A stretch of 64,000 bases of DNA. Source: Streptomyces caniferus. Lineage in GTDB: Bacteria; Actinomycetota; Actinomycetes; Streptomycetales; Streptomycetaceae. Every line of letters starts with the position of its first letter. Positions within the stretch are counted from its first letter, which is position 1. The position numbers and the translations under genes were made by a program. This document shows positions 1 through 8,268 of this stretch, one piece after another. The stretch is taken from the NCBI RefSeq assembly GCF_009811555.1, contig NZ_BLIN01000005.1:186001-250000 (forward strand), given 5' to 3'. The notes under the pieces were generated by a model that was not told the origin of the DNA, ran no database searches, and saw only the letters and a program-made list of their open reading frames with translations.

Positions 1-752
1 TGGTTGTCCCCCTCGGCATCGGCCTTGGCCTGCCGCCAGGTGGAGACATCGGTGATCTGGTCGGCGCCGAGCCGGGTGACCGCGCGCTGGACGACGTAGT
101 CGGTGTCGGCGGGGTCGGTGAGCTGGAGGCCTATGGTGCGGCCGCGCTGGTCGCCGCCCGCGTCCGAGGCGGCGAGGGTGTGGGGCAGCACCCAGGCCAC
201 GCCCGGGGATTCGCCCGCGCGGAAGCCGACCTCGGCGGTGTCCGCGACGCCCACCACGCGCAGATGTGCCGCGATGCCGCTCAGCACGAGGGAGTCACCG
301 GGCTTGGCCCACATCGCGCGGGCCACCGAACTGTCCAGCACGATGCCCTTGGTGGCGCCCGCATCGGTGTCCGCGTCGAGCCAGCGGCCCGCGACGATCT
401 GCGGGGCGGCGGTGGCGGGGCGCTTCGCCGTTCCGCGCAGCTCCAGGGTCGCCTTGGCGCCGCCGGGCTGGAGGCTCGCGGTGGTGCGGACCGTACGGAA
501 GGGGCCGGAGGTGGCGCGCACCTCGTCCAGTCCGGCGAGCGACCCGGCGGCGGTGCCGGCTCGGGTGTGGATCCAGACGTGGGCGCCGGAGGACTGGGTG
601 AAGGCCCGTTGCCAGGGGTCGGTCGCGTAGGCGAACAGTGCGGTGGCCAGCAGCAGCGAGATGGTGATCCCGGCGGTGGCCAGCACGATGAGCACGGCGG
701 CCGGCCGGTGTGCTCGCAGGTGCGCCTGTGCCCAGCGTGCTGCTGCTCGCAC
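1..752 (-). CDS. FtsX/MacB-type ABC permease, N-terminal part (runs off left edge)
   Basis: This is the N-terminal 250 residues of an efflux-type ABC permease; the rest lies beyond base 1. The GTG start at 752 is three bases after the ATPase stop (756-758), so the two are translated as a pair. After a short basic cytoplasmic stretch there is one clear membrane helix (residues about 22-42, AAVLIVLATAGITISLL), then a long soluble segment ending in a region of the MacB periplasmic-domain type. That topology is usual for FtsX-family permeases that move lipids, peptides or drugs. The substrate cannot be told. Continuous reading in this frame to base 1 supports the call; the C-terminal FtsX helices are not visible. 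Confidence 0.85.
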   Translation of the reverse strand, partial: MRAAARWAQAHLRAHRPAAVLIVLATAGITISLLLATALFAYATDPWQRAFTQSSGAHVWIHTRAGTAAGSLAGLDEVRATSGPFRTVRTTASLQPGGAKATLELRGTAKRPATAAPQIVAGRWLDADTDAGATKGIVLDSSVARAMWAKPGDSLVLSGIAAHLRVVGVADTAEVGFRAGESPGVAWVLPHTLAASDAGGDQRGRTIGLQLTDPADTDYVVQRAVTRLGADQITDVSTWRQAKADAEGDN

Positions 753-755
753 GGG

Positions 756-1517
756 TCAGCCCTTGAGCTTGAGGACGTCGGCCACGCCGGCCGGGGGGCG
801 GTTCCGGCTGCCGCCGAGGTGCGCATCGTCGGCCACCTGGCCGTCGTAGAAGCTGATCACCCGGTCCGCGGCGCTGGCCATCCTGGCGTCGTGGGTGACC
901 AGCAAGATCGTCTGCCCGCGCTGGTGGAAACGGGCCAGCAGCCGCAGCACCTCCCTGGTGCCCTTGCTGTCCAGGCTGCCGGCGGGTTCGTCGGCGAGCA
1001 GCAGGCTGGGGGCGTTGACCAGGGCGCGGGCCAGCGCGACGCGCTGCTGTTCACCGCCGGACAGCTCGCCGGGTGTGCAGTTCTCCTTGCCGGTCAGTCC
1101 GAGTTCGTCGAGCAGCTCGGCCCGGTCGGTGCGGGCCTGCCGGGGGGACCGGCCGGCCAGCAAGGCGGGGAGTTCGACGTTGTCGGCGACGCTGAGGTTC
1201 GAGACCAGGTTGAAGAACTGGAAGACGATGCCGATGTGGCTGCGGCGCAGCTCCGCCCAGCGTGCCTCGCTGCAGGCGTCGACCTGGCGGCCGTCGAGCC
1301 AGAGCGAACCGCTGTCGGGCCGGTCGAGGCCGCCGAGGAGGTGCAGCAGGGTGGACTTGCCGGCTCCCGAGGGTCCGGTGACGGCGACGAACTCGCCGCG
1401 CTCGATGGACAGGTCGACGCCCCGCACCGCAGGGACCGGCGCGGCACCTTCCGGCCGGTGGGTCTTGACCAGGCCGGCTGCCCGGACTATCGGGCCGGAC
1501 GGCTCGTCCCGGTTCAT
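756..1517 (-). CDS. ABC transporter ATP-binding protein (MacB/LolD type)
   Basis: This 253-residue ATPase powers the FtsX-type permease encoded just downstream. It shows Walker A (GPSGAGKST), a Q-loop region (IVFQFFNLVSNLSVADNV), the signature LSGGEQQRVALARAL and Walker B LLLADEP, in the order and spacing of the LolD/MacB group. The ATG at 1517-1515 overlaps the TGA of the padR gene (ATGA), which implies translational coupling and makes this start preferable to in-frame upstream codons inside padR. The three genes padR-ATPase-permease form one operon, a common arrangement in which the PadR repressor senses the exported compound. Confidence 0.93.
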   Translation of the reverse strand: MNRDEPSGPIVRAAGLVKTHRPEGAAPVPAVRGVDLSIERGEFVAVTGPSGAGKSTLLHLLGGLDRPDSGSLWLDGRQVDACSEARWAELRRSHIGIVFQFFNLVSNLSVADNVELPALLAGRSPRQARTDRAELLDELGLTGKENCTPGELSGGEQQRVALARALVNAPSLLLADEPAGSLDSKGTREVLRLLARFHQRGQTILLVTHDARMASAADRVISFYDGQVADDAHLGGSRNRPPAGVADVLKLKG

Positions 1518-2020
1518 TCCAACTCCTCTTGACAGCGCTCCAGCCAGTCGAGATCCGCCTGCAGATGCAGCATCGCGCCCTCGATCAGCAGCTGCGCGAC
1601 CCGGTTGTCCCGGTCCTCGCCCGCGGCGAGTTTCGACAGGTCGCGCATGGTGTTGAGGTAGTGGCGGCGCTGCCTGTTGATCAGGGCGATCTGGTCTGCG
1701 GTCCCGGTGTGGGGGGCCAGGGCGAGCTTCATGAAGAATTCGTCCCGTACCCGTGGTTCGGCGGTGGATTCTTCGAACCACGCGTCCACCGTTTCGCGTC
1801 CCGCCGCGGTGATCCGGTAGATGCGCTTGTTCGGGCGGTCCGACTGCTCGACGTCCTCCCCTTCGATCAGGCGCGCCTTCTCCAGCCTGCCCAGGGTGAC
1901 GTAGATCTGGCCGACGTTCGGCTGAGGGTATGCCGCGCCCAGGAGGTTCTCAAGGGCCTGCTTGAGTTCATAGCCGTGTGCGGGGCCGCTGACCAACAAC
2001 GCCAGGAGTGGCAGCCGCAC
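1514..2020 (-). CDS. PadR family transcriptional regulator
   Basis: This is a 168-residue PadR repressor. The N-terminal winged helix begins RLPLLALLVSGPAHGYELKQAL and continues through QIYVTLGRLEKARLIEG and the wing RIYRITAAG; the C-terminal half is the helical Vir_C-like dimerisation region (residues about 90-168). The start is taken as the GTG at 2020-2018, which follows a purine-rich ribosome site (GGGAGGGAGAGGGA) at good distance. It overlaps the downstream ATPase gene by four bases. By family, it probably represses its own operon; the ligand is unknown. The 172-base gap to the divergent binding-protein gene contains GTATCC...GGTATAC half-repeats (about 2113-2138) that could be an operator, but this is weak. 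Confidence 0.92.
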   Translation of the reverse strand: MRLPLLALLVSGPAHGYELKQALENLLGAAYPQPNVGQIYVTLGRLEKARLIEGEDVEQSDRPNKRIYRITAAGRETVDAWFEESTAEPRVRDEFFMKLALAPHTGTADQIALINRQRRHYLNTMRDLSKLAAGEDRDNRVAQLLIEGAMLHLQADLDWLERCQEELE

Positions 2021-2192
2021 GCTCTCCCTCTCCCTCCCCGCCCTAGTTGACGGTCATCTGAACTCCTCCGGCTGTGAGCCGGGTCGCCGTCGTATCTTCC
2101 TGCAGCACCTAGTATCCCGCATGGCTAACAGGTATACATGGGGCGGGCTGTCGGTCCAGTGTCCCGTCGACGCCTGGTACGAGGAGGAGCCC

Positions 2193-3464
2193 ATGCGGTG
2201 GAAGCGTGCCGCGGGACGGGCTCTGCTGGTCTGCTCGCTGCTGTTCGCCGGCCATGCCGGTGCGCAGGCCGGGGAACCGGCCGGCGGCGCGGACGGCCGG
2301 GGCCCGATCACCCTGGTGACGGGCGGCGATCTCACGGGCTACCTGCGGGGTGTCCTCGACGGCTGGAACGACCGGCATCCGCGCGAGAAGGTGACGCTGG
2401 TAGAGCTGCCGGACGCGGCCGACGAGGTGCGTGCGCAGATGGTCACCGAGCTGCGCTCCCACAGCGACCGCTTCGACGTGCTGAACATCGATGTGGCCTG
2501 GACGTCGGAGTTCGCCGCCGCGGGCTGGATCAAGCCCGTGAACAGCGGGCAGTTCCCCCTGAAACACTTCCTTCCTCCCGTGGTGGACACCGCCACCTTC
2601 CGGGGGCGGCTCTATGCCGTGCCCTATGTGACCAACGCGGGGCTGCTGTACTACCGCAAGGACGTGCTCGCCCGGGAAGGGGCGCGGCCGCCGCGCACCT
2701 GGGCCGAGTTGGAGCATCTGGCGAAGACGGTCGCGCCCAAGTACGGGATGGACGGTTATGCGGGCCAGTTCCTGCCCTACGAGGGGCTGACCGCCAATGT
2801 CGGCGAGGCCGTTCAGTCGGCGGGCGGCACGGTGCTCGCGGGCGAGGGCACCCGTGTGACGGTGGACTCCCCCGCGGCTCGCCGGGGCCTGTCCTTCCTC
2901 CTCGACGGGGTGCGTGAGGGCTGGATCCCGCGGCGGGCGCTGACGTACAAGGAAGAGGAATCCCGCAAGGCCTTCCAGGACGGCCGGCTGCTGTTCCTGC
3001 GGAACTGGCCGTATGCGTACGCGCTGGCCAACGCCCCGTCGTCGAAGGTGGCGGGGAAGTTCGGCGCGGTGCCGCTGCCGGGCCCCGACGGGCCGGGCTC
3101 CAGCGCGTTGGGCGGCTCCAACCTCGCGGTCAACGCGCAGTCGCGGCATCAGAAGACGGCCACCGAGCTGATCTCCTATCTGACGACCGAGTCGGTCCAG
3201 CGCCGGGTGCTCGCCGAGGGCGCGCTGCCGCCGGTGTGGGCCGATCTGTACTCGGACCCCGCGCTGGTGCGCCGCTTCCCCTACCTGCCGACGCTGAAGC
3301 GGGGCATCCTGGCGGCCAAGCCGCGCCTGAAGAGCCCGCACTACGACCAGGTGAGCCTGGCGGTGCAGGCGGTCATGCACGAGGCGCTGGTCCATCGCCG
3401 GAGCACGGATGCCACCGTGGCGCGGCTGACGCGGGAACTGCGGGCCATCGTCGGCCGCGGCTGA
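2193..3464 (+). CDS. extracellular sugar-binding protein (ABC uptake, family 1)
   Basis: This 423-residue secreted binding protein belongs to the maltose/trehalose-type solute-binding family (LpqY/ThuE-like by the segment RFDVLNIDVAWTSEFAAAGW). The ATG at 2193 follows GAGGAGG, so the open frame upstream (from 2121) is not used. Residues 1-27 form a signal peptide (basic start, ALLVCSLLFAG core, AGAQA cleavage region) with no lipobox cysteine, unlike the second binding protein of this locus. No permease gene directly follows; the GH13 glucosidase comes next after a 213-base regulatory gap. It may feed the permeases at 6865-9146 with a second ligand range, or serve another importer. Confidence 0.88.
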   Translation: MRWKRAAGRALLVCSLLFAGHAGAQAGEPAGGADGRGPITLVTGGDLTGYLRGVLDGWNDRHPREKVTLVELPDAADEVRAQMVTELRSHSDRFDVLNIDVAWTSEFAAAGWIKPVNSGQFPLKHFLPPVVDTATFRGRLYAVPYVTNAGLLYYRKDVLAREGARPPRTWAELEHLAKTVAPKYGMDGYAGQFLPYEGLTANVGEAVQSAGGTVLAGEGTRVTVDSPAARRGLSFLLDGVREGWIPRRALTYKEEESRKAFQDGRLLFLRNWPYAYALANAPSSKVAGKFGAVPLPGPDGPGSSALGGSNLAVNAQSRHQKTATELISYLTTESVQRRVLAEGALPPVWADLYSDPALVRRFPYLPTLKRGILAAKPRLKSPHYDQVSLAVQAVMHEALVHRRSTDATVARLTRELRAIVGRG

Positions 3465-3502
3465 CCCTTCCGTCGCTCTCCGCGATCCCACCCCCTCACC
3501 CC

Positions 3503-3519
3503 TACTTACATGTTAAGTA
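3503..3519. promoter_or_regulatory. operator-like inverted repeat, site 1 (glucosidase promoter region)
   Basis: TACTTA-CATGT-TAAGTA has perfect 6-base arms and is AT-rich in a G+C-rich surrounding. The same core, TACTTAACATG, recurs at 3602-3612, 99 bases downstream. Both lie upstream of the GH13 gene, so they look like paired binding sites for a dimeric sugar-responsive repressor. No LacI or GntR gene lies next to them, so the regulator is unknown. Confidence 0.55.
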
Positions 3520-3580
3520 CAGACTGAGGGCGCAATCTCCCATAAATCCGGGCATCTCGCAGCGAGTTTCGACCATTTCG

Positions 3581-3612
3581 TTGACACTCGAAAGACATCC
3601 CTACTTAACATG
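3581..3612 (+). promoter_or_regulatory. putative promoter -35 with overlapping operator-like site 2
   Basis: TTGACA at 3581-3586 is a consensus -35 box. The expected -10 position falls on TACTTAACATG (3602-3612), a copy of half the inverted repeat at 3503-3519. A protein bound here would block the polymerase. The -10 box itself is poor by sequence. The transcript would read the glucosidase gene at 3678 and the transporter genes after it. Confidence 0.45.
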
Positions 3613-3677
3613 CATGCATAACAGCGACAGCGATTGCAGCCGCACGGCATGCCCATGCAAGAACGGGATCACGGCAG

Positions 3678-5462
3678 ATGCTCATAGCCACGGCAGGGAA
3701 CGGCTCCTCGGCCGACTCCGCGCCCTCCCCCTCCCTCCCCGGCCCGGCCTCCCCCGCCCTTCAGGGCGCCGCCGGGACCCCGTCCCCCGACACGGCACAG
3801 CGCTGGTGGCGCGATGCGGTGATCTACCAGGTCTACGTCCGCAGCTTCCTCGACAGCACCGGCGACGGCATCGGCGATCTGGCCGGCGTCCGCACGGGGT
3901 TGCCGTACCTCAAGAAGCTCGGGGTGGACGGCATCTGGCTCAGCCCCTTCTACCCCTCCCCGCAGCACGACCACGGCTATGACGTCGCGGACTACCGCGA
4001 GGTGGACCCCGTATACGGCGACCTCGCCGAATTCGACAGCCTGGTGGCCGACGCCCACCGGCTGGGCCTGAAGGTGCTCCTGGACATCGTCCCCAACCAC
4101 TGCTCCAGCGAGCACCCGTGGTTCCGGGCCGCCCTGGCGGACGGGCCGGGAAGCCCGGCACGGTCGCTGTTCCACTTCGCCGACGGCCGCGGAGAGGCCG
4201 GCGAGCTGCCGCCCAACAACTGGCGGGCGATGTTCGGCGGCCCCGCCTGGTCCCGCGTCAAGGAGGCGTCCGGCGCCGAGGGCCAGTGGTACCTCCACAT
4301 GTTCACGCCCGAGCAGCCCGACCTGAACTGGCGCAACCCCGCCGTGGCCGCCGACTTCGACCAGGTGCTGCGCTTCTGGCTGGACCGCGGTGTCGACGGC
4401 TTCCGCATCGATGTGGCCGCCGGACTGTTCAAGCACCCCGAGCTGCCCGACTCCCCCGACCCCGCGGCCGACGAGCGGACCCGCGACTCGGTCAACCCGC
4501 TGGCCTGGAACCAGCCCGAGGTGCACCAGGTGTGGCGCGACTGGCGCGCGGTGTGCGAGGAGTACACGGCCCGCGACGGCCATGACCGGCTGCTGGTCGG
4601 CGAGGTCTCCGTACGGACACCGAGCGAACAGGCCGCGTACGTCCGGCCCGACGAACTGCACCAGGCGTTCTTCTTCCACCTGCTGACCGCGCGCTGGGAC
4701 ATCGACACCTTCCGCCGGGTCATCTCCGAGGCGCTGACCGACATCGCGGGCACCGGTTCCACGGTCACCTGGGTGCTCAACAACCACGACCAGGTCCGGA
4801 CCGTCACCCGGTACGCGACCGAACCCGGCGTCCGGGCCGGGGACACCGCTCCGGGGACACCTCCGGTGGTGACCGGGGAAGGCCTGGGCCCCGCGCGCGC
4901 CCGCGCCGGCGCGCTGCTGATGCTGGCGCTGCCCGGCGCCGCGTACATCTACCAGGGCGAGGAGCTGGGCCTGCCGGAGGTCGTCGACCTGCCCGACGAG
5001 GTCCTCACCGACCCGATCTACCACCGCACGGGCAGCCGGGAGCACATCCGCGACGGCTGCCGGGTGCCCCTGCCCTGGTCCGGACACGCCTCCCCGTTCG
5101 GCTTCACCTCCGGTACCGACGCCGCGCGGCCCTGGCTGCCGCAGCCCGCATGGTTCGCCGACCACGCCACGGACCGGGCACTGGCCGACACCCGGTCGTT
5201 CTGGCACCTGTACCGCGAAGGGCTGCAGCTGCGCCGCAGTCTTCCGCAGCTCGGCGAAGGCACCCTGCGCTGGCTGGAGTCGCCGCCGCAGGTGCTGGCG
5301 TTCGTCCGTGGCGACGGTCTGGTCTGCGCCGTCAACTTCGGTACCGAGCCGGTGCCGGCTCCCGTCCCCGGAGTCCCGCTGCTGGCGAGCGGCGACTGCC
5401 CCGCAGGAACGCTGCCGGGCTCGACCGCCGCCTGGTGGATGCACGCTCCCACCCCCCGATAG
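3678..5462 (+). CDS. GH13 alpha-glucosidase (oligo-alpha-1,4/1,6-glucosidase type)
   Basis: This 594-residue cytoplasmic glycoside hydrolase family 13 enzyme would release glucose from imported alpha-glucosides. The (beta/alpha)8 fold starts near residue 44 (WWRDAVIYQVYVRSF); conserved blocks are DIVPNH (about 137), GFRIDVA with nucleophile D245, LVGEVSV with acid/base E309, and VLNNHDQ with D371. Gene order and these motifs match AglA-type enzymes encoded beside AglEFG importers. There is no signal peptide: residues 1-40 are a Ser/Pro/Ala-rich leader. It begins a likely operon with the binding protein and two permeases that follow, behind the TACTTA-type operator sites. Confidence 0.92.
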   Translation: MLIATAGNGSSADSAPSPSLPGPASPALQGAAGTPSPDTAQRWWRDAVIYQVYVRSFLDSTGDGIGDLAGVRTGLPYLKKLGVDGIWLSPFYPSPQHDHGYDVADYREVDPVYGDLAEFDSLVADAHRLGLKVLLDIVPNHCSSEHPWFRAALADGPGSPARSLFHFADGRGEAGELPPNNWRAMFGGPAWSRVKEASGAEGQWYLHMFTPEQPDLNWRNPAVAADFDQVLRFWLDRGVDGFRIDVAAGLFKHPELPDSPDPAADERTRDSVNPLAWNQPEVHQVWRDWRAVCEEYTARDGHDRLLVGEVSVRTPSEQAAYVRPDELHQAFFFHLLTARWDIDTFRRVISEALTDIAGTGSTVTWVLNNHDQVRTVTRYATEPGVRAGDTAPGTPPVVTGEGLGPARARAGALLMLALPGAAYIYQGEELGLPEVVDLPDEVLTDPIYHRTGSREHIRDGCRVPLPWSGHASPFGFTSGTDAARPWLPQPAWFADHATDRALADTRSFWHLYREGLQLRRSLPQLGEGTLRWLESPPQVLAFVRGDGLVCAVNFGTEPVPAPVPGVPLLASGDCPAGTLPGSTAAWWMHAPTPR

Positions 5463-5511
5463 CCCCACCTCTCCTCCCCCTCCCCCGTCAGTCCTCCGAA
5501 GGGAACCCACG

Positions 5512-6846
5512 ATGAGACGACCCGCAGTTCGACACACCCGAGCCGCCCTGTCCGGCGCCGCCGTGCTCGCTCTGGCGCTCTGCGCCACCGCATGCGGCGG
5601 CAATGTGTCCGCCGGGGGCAAGAAGCAGGAGCTCTCCGGCCAGACCGTGACCGTGGCGGGCGTCTGGACCGGCGTGGAACAGCAGAACTTCAAGAAGGTC
5701 CTGGACGCGTTCTCCGAGAAGACCGGTGCGAAGGTCACCTTCGCCTCCACCGGCGACAACGTCTCCACGGTCATCGGCAGCCAGGTCGAGGGCGGCAACG
5801 CCCCCGATGTGGTGATGGTCCCCCAGGTCGGTGTGCTCCAGCAGTTCGCCAAGAAGGGCTGGCTGGCTCCCCTGTCGGCGGAGATCGGCGCCGAGGCGAA
5901 GAAGAACTTCGCCCAGGTGTGGAAGGACTACGGCACGGTCGACAAGACCTACTACGGCCTGTACTTCAAGGCCTCGCACAAGTCGACGGTCTGGTACAGC
6001 CCGGAGGCGTTCGGTCAGGCCGGGGTCACCCCCGCGAAGACGTACCAGGAGATGCTGAAGTCGGGCCGTACCCTGTCCGACTCGGGCGTGCCGGCGTTCT
6101 CCGTCGCGGGCGAGGCGGGCTGGCCGCTGACCGACTGGTTCGAGAACGTCTACCTCTCCCAGGCCGGTCAGGAGAAGTACGACAAGCTCGCCGCCCACAA
6201 GATCCCGTGGACGGACCCCAGCGTGGTCAAGGCACTCACCTCGCTCGGCAAGCTGTTCAGCGACAAGAGCCTGGTGGCGGGCGGCGGTTCGGGCGCCCTG
6301 CGCACCGACTTCCCCGAGTCCGTCCAGCAGGTCTTCGGCCCGGAGCCGAAGGCGGCCATGGTCTACGAGGGTGACTTCGTCAGCGCCCTGGTCACCGACG
6401 AGCTCCACAAGGAGGTCGGCAAGGACGCGAAGTTCTTCCCCTTCCCCTCGGTCGACGGCGGCAAGGCGCCGGTGGTCAGCGGCGGCGACGCGGCGGTGGT
6501 GCTCAAGGCCGGCAAGAACAAGAAGGCCGCGATGGAGCTGGTGAAGTATCTGGCCACTCCCGAGGCGTCCGGCGTCTGGGCCAAGGCGGGCGGCTACATC
6601 TCGCCCAACAAGAAGGTGCCCGCGAACGCGTACCACGACGAGGTCACCCGCAAGGCCGCCCAGTCGCTGACCGACGCCGGGAACTCCGTGCGCTTCGACA
6701 TGTCCGACCAGGCCCCCGCGGCGTTCGGCGGCACCCAGGGCGCCGGCGAATGGAAGCTGCTCCAGGACTTCCTGCGCGACCCCTCGGACCCCGAAGGCAC
6801 GGCCCACAAGCTCGAGGCCGCCGCGGCCAAGGCGTACGGAAAGTAA
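5512..6846 (+). CDS. alpha-glucoside-type ABC binding lipoprotein
   Basis: This 444-residue lipoprotein would capture the oligosaccharide outside the membrane and hand it to the permeases. The signal peptide (residues 1-24) ends in a lipobox CATACGG, placing the lipidated Cys near residue 25. The mature part is a family-1 sugar-binding fold (TVTVAGVWTGVEQQNFKKVLDAF at its N-terminus, GDAAVVLKAGKNKKAAMELVKYL near the C-terminus). The ATG at 5512 has GAAGGGA about 8 bases before it; a longer upstream frame overlaps the glucosidase and is rejected. Spacing to the permease gene is 18 bases, so they are probably cotranscribed. AglE-like by context. Confidence 0.93.
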   Translation: MRRPAVRHTRAALSGAAVLALALCATACGGNVSAGGKKQELSGQTVTVAGVWTGVEQQNFKKVLDAFSEKTGAKVTFASTGDNVSTVIGSQVEGGNAPDVVMVPQVGVLQQFAKKGWLAPLSAEIGAEAKKNFAQVWKDYGTVDKTYYGLYFKASHKSTVWYSPEAFGQAGVTPAKTYQEMLKSGRTLSDSGVPAFSVAGEAGWPLTDWFENVYLSQAGQEKYDKLAAHKIPWTDPSVVKALTSLGKLFSDKSLVAGGGSGALRTDFPESVQQVFGPEPKAAMVYEGDFVSALVTDELHKEVGKDAKFFPFPSVDGGKAPVVSGGDAAVVLKAGKNKKAAMELVKYLATPEASGVWAKAGGYISPNKKVPANAYHDEVTRKAAQSLTDAGNSVRFDMSDQAPAAFGGTQGAGEWKLLQDFLRDPSDPEGTAHKLEAAAAKAYGK

Positions 6847-6864
6847 GGACCGAGGGCCCGATCG

Positions 6865-8268
6865 ATGCCTGTGACGACTCCCGCGGCGGCGCCCGCCACT
6901 TCGCGCGCCGCCGCGTCCCTCCCCCCGGGCCGCGCGCCCGGCAGGGCAACCGACCCGGTGCGCCGCGCCGTACGGCGCCGCCGCCGGATCGCCGCGCTGT
7001 TCCTCTTCCCCGCACTGTTGCTGCTGGGCGCCCTGGTCGCGTACCCCATCGTGTTCTCGGTGATCCGCAGCCTGTACGACGCCTCGGGCAACACCTTCGT
7101 CGGCGCCGGCAATTACACGGCGATGTTCCAGGACCCGGCCACGCTCCGGGCCATCCGCAACAGCGCGATCTGGGTGGTCTTCGCCCCCGCGCTGCTGACC
7201 GGACTCGGCCTGGTCCTCGCCGTCCTGACCGAGAAGATCCGCTGGAAGACGGCGTTCAAGCTGCTGATGTTCATGCCGATGGCGATCTCCTTCCTCGCCG
7301 CGGGCATCATCTTCCGCCTCGCCTACGAGCAGGATCCGCAGCGCGGTGTGCTCAACGCGATCACCGTCGGCATCCACGACAAGGTGCAGGGGGAGTCCCC
7401 CTCCTTCCCCACCGCCAAGGCACGCCTCGGCGACAAGCAGCTGACCAAGGGCCACGACGGCTCGTACCGGACGGCGCACCGCACCGGCCCGGGAAACACC
7501 GTCGACCTCGGTCTGGTCGGCGTCGCGCCCAAGGACATGCCGTCCCAGGCACGGCCCGCCGCGCAGGCCGCCAAGTCCCCGGCCGGCGGCCGTGAACTGC
7601 GCGGTGTGGTCTACCTCGACTTCACCCCCGGCGGTGGCGGCACACCCGGCGCGGTGGACCCCCGTGAACGCGGTCTGCCGAAGCTCGCCGTCGAGGCGGT
7701 CGACTCCCACGGCAAGGTCGTGGCGACGGCCACCACCGGGGCGGACGGCTCCTACCGCCTGCCCCATCTGGCTCCGGGTTCCTACGCCGTCCAGCTCCCC
7801 GCGAAGGATTTCGCCCCGCCGTACGAGGGCATCTCCTGGCTCGGTCCGGCACTCATCACCCCTGCGATCATCGGCGCCTACATGTGGATCTGGACCGGCT
7901 TCGCGCTCGTCCTCATCGGCGCGGGGCTCTCCTCGATGCCGCGCGATGTGCTGGAGGCCGCCCGGATGGACGGTGCGAACGAGTGGCAGGTCTTCCGCCG
8001 GATCACCGTGCCGCTGCTCGGCCCCGTCCTGGGCGTGGTGTTCGTGACGATGGTGATCAATGTGATGAAGGTCTTCGACCTCGTCTACATCATCGCGCCC
8101 GGTCCCGTACAGCAGGACGCCAATGTCCTGGCCCTGCAGATGTGGCTGGTCTCCTTCGGCGGCGGCAACAACCAGGGCCTCGGCAGCGCCCTCGGTGTCC
8201 TGCTGCTGCTCCTGGTGGTCCCGGCCATGGCCCTCAACATCCGACGTTTCCGCAGGAGCCAGTCATGA
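6865..8268 (+). CDS. MalF-type sugar ABC permease with large inserted loop domain
   Basis: This is an integral-membrane permease of 467 residues, against about 300 for most homologues in this class. The N-terminal helices (residues about 42-70, 98-122, 130-152) and the C-terminal half with the EAA coupling motif (EAARMDGANEWQVFRRITVPLLGP truncated here to EAARMDGANE, residues 364-373) are normal. Between them, residues about 155-325 form an extra segment: a charged linker, then a beta-rich unit (residues about 243-315; RGVVYLDF, KLAVEAVDSHGKVV, TGADGSYRLPHLAPGSYAVQL) of the Cna-B / carboxypeptidase-regulatory type. It sits at the position of the P2 loop of E. coli MalF, so it is probably extracytoplasmic. 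It overlaps the next permease gene by ATGA. Confidence 0.92.
   Translation: MPVTTPAAAPATSRAAASLPPGRAPGRATDPVRRAVRRRRRIAALFLFPALLLLGALVAYPIVFSVIRSLYDASGNTFVGAGNYTAMFQDPATLRAIRNSAIWVVFAPALLTGLGLVLAVLTEKIRWKTAFKLLMFMPMAISFLAAGIIFRLAYEQDPQRGVLNAITVGIHDKVQGESPSFPTAKARLGDKQLTKGHDGSYRTAHRTGPGNTVDLGLVGVAPKDMPSQARPAAQAAKSPAGGRELRGVVYLDFTPGGGGTPGAVDPRERGLPKLAVEAVDSHGKVVATATTGADGSYRLPHLAPGSYAVQLPAKDFAPPYEGISWLGPALITPAIIGAYMWIWTGFALVLIGAGLSSMPRDVLEAARMDGANEWQVFRRITVPLLGPVLGVVFVTMVINVMKVFDLVYIIAPGPVQQDANVLALQMWLVSFGGGNNQGLGSALGVLLLLLVVPAMALNIRRFRRSQS

Noticed and set aside
2100..2145. PadR operator in the divergent gap at 2.1 kb
   Set aside because: GTATCC...GGTATAC half-repeats are imperfect, and no ATGT-N8-ACAT-type PadR site is present; kept only as a remark.
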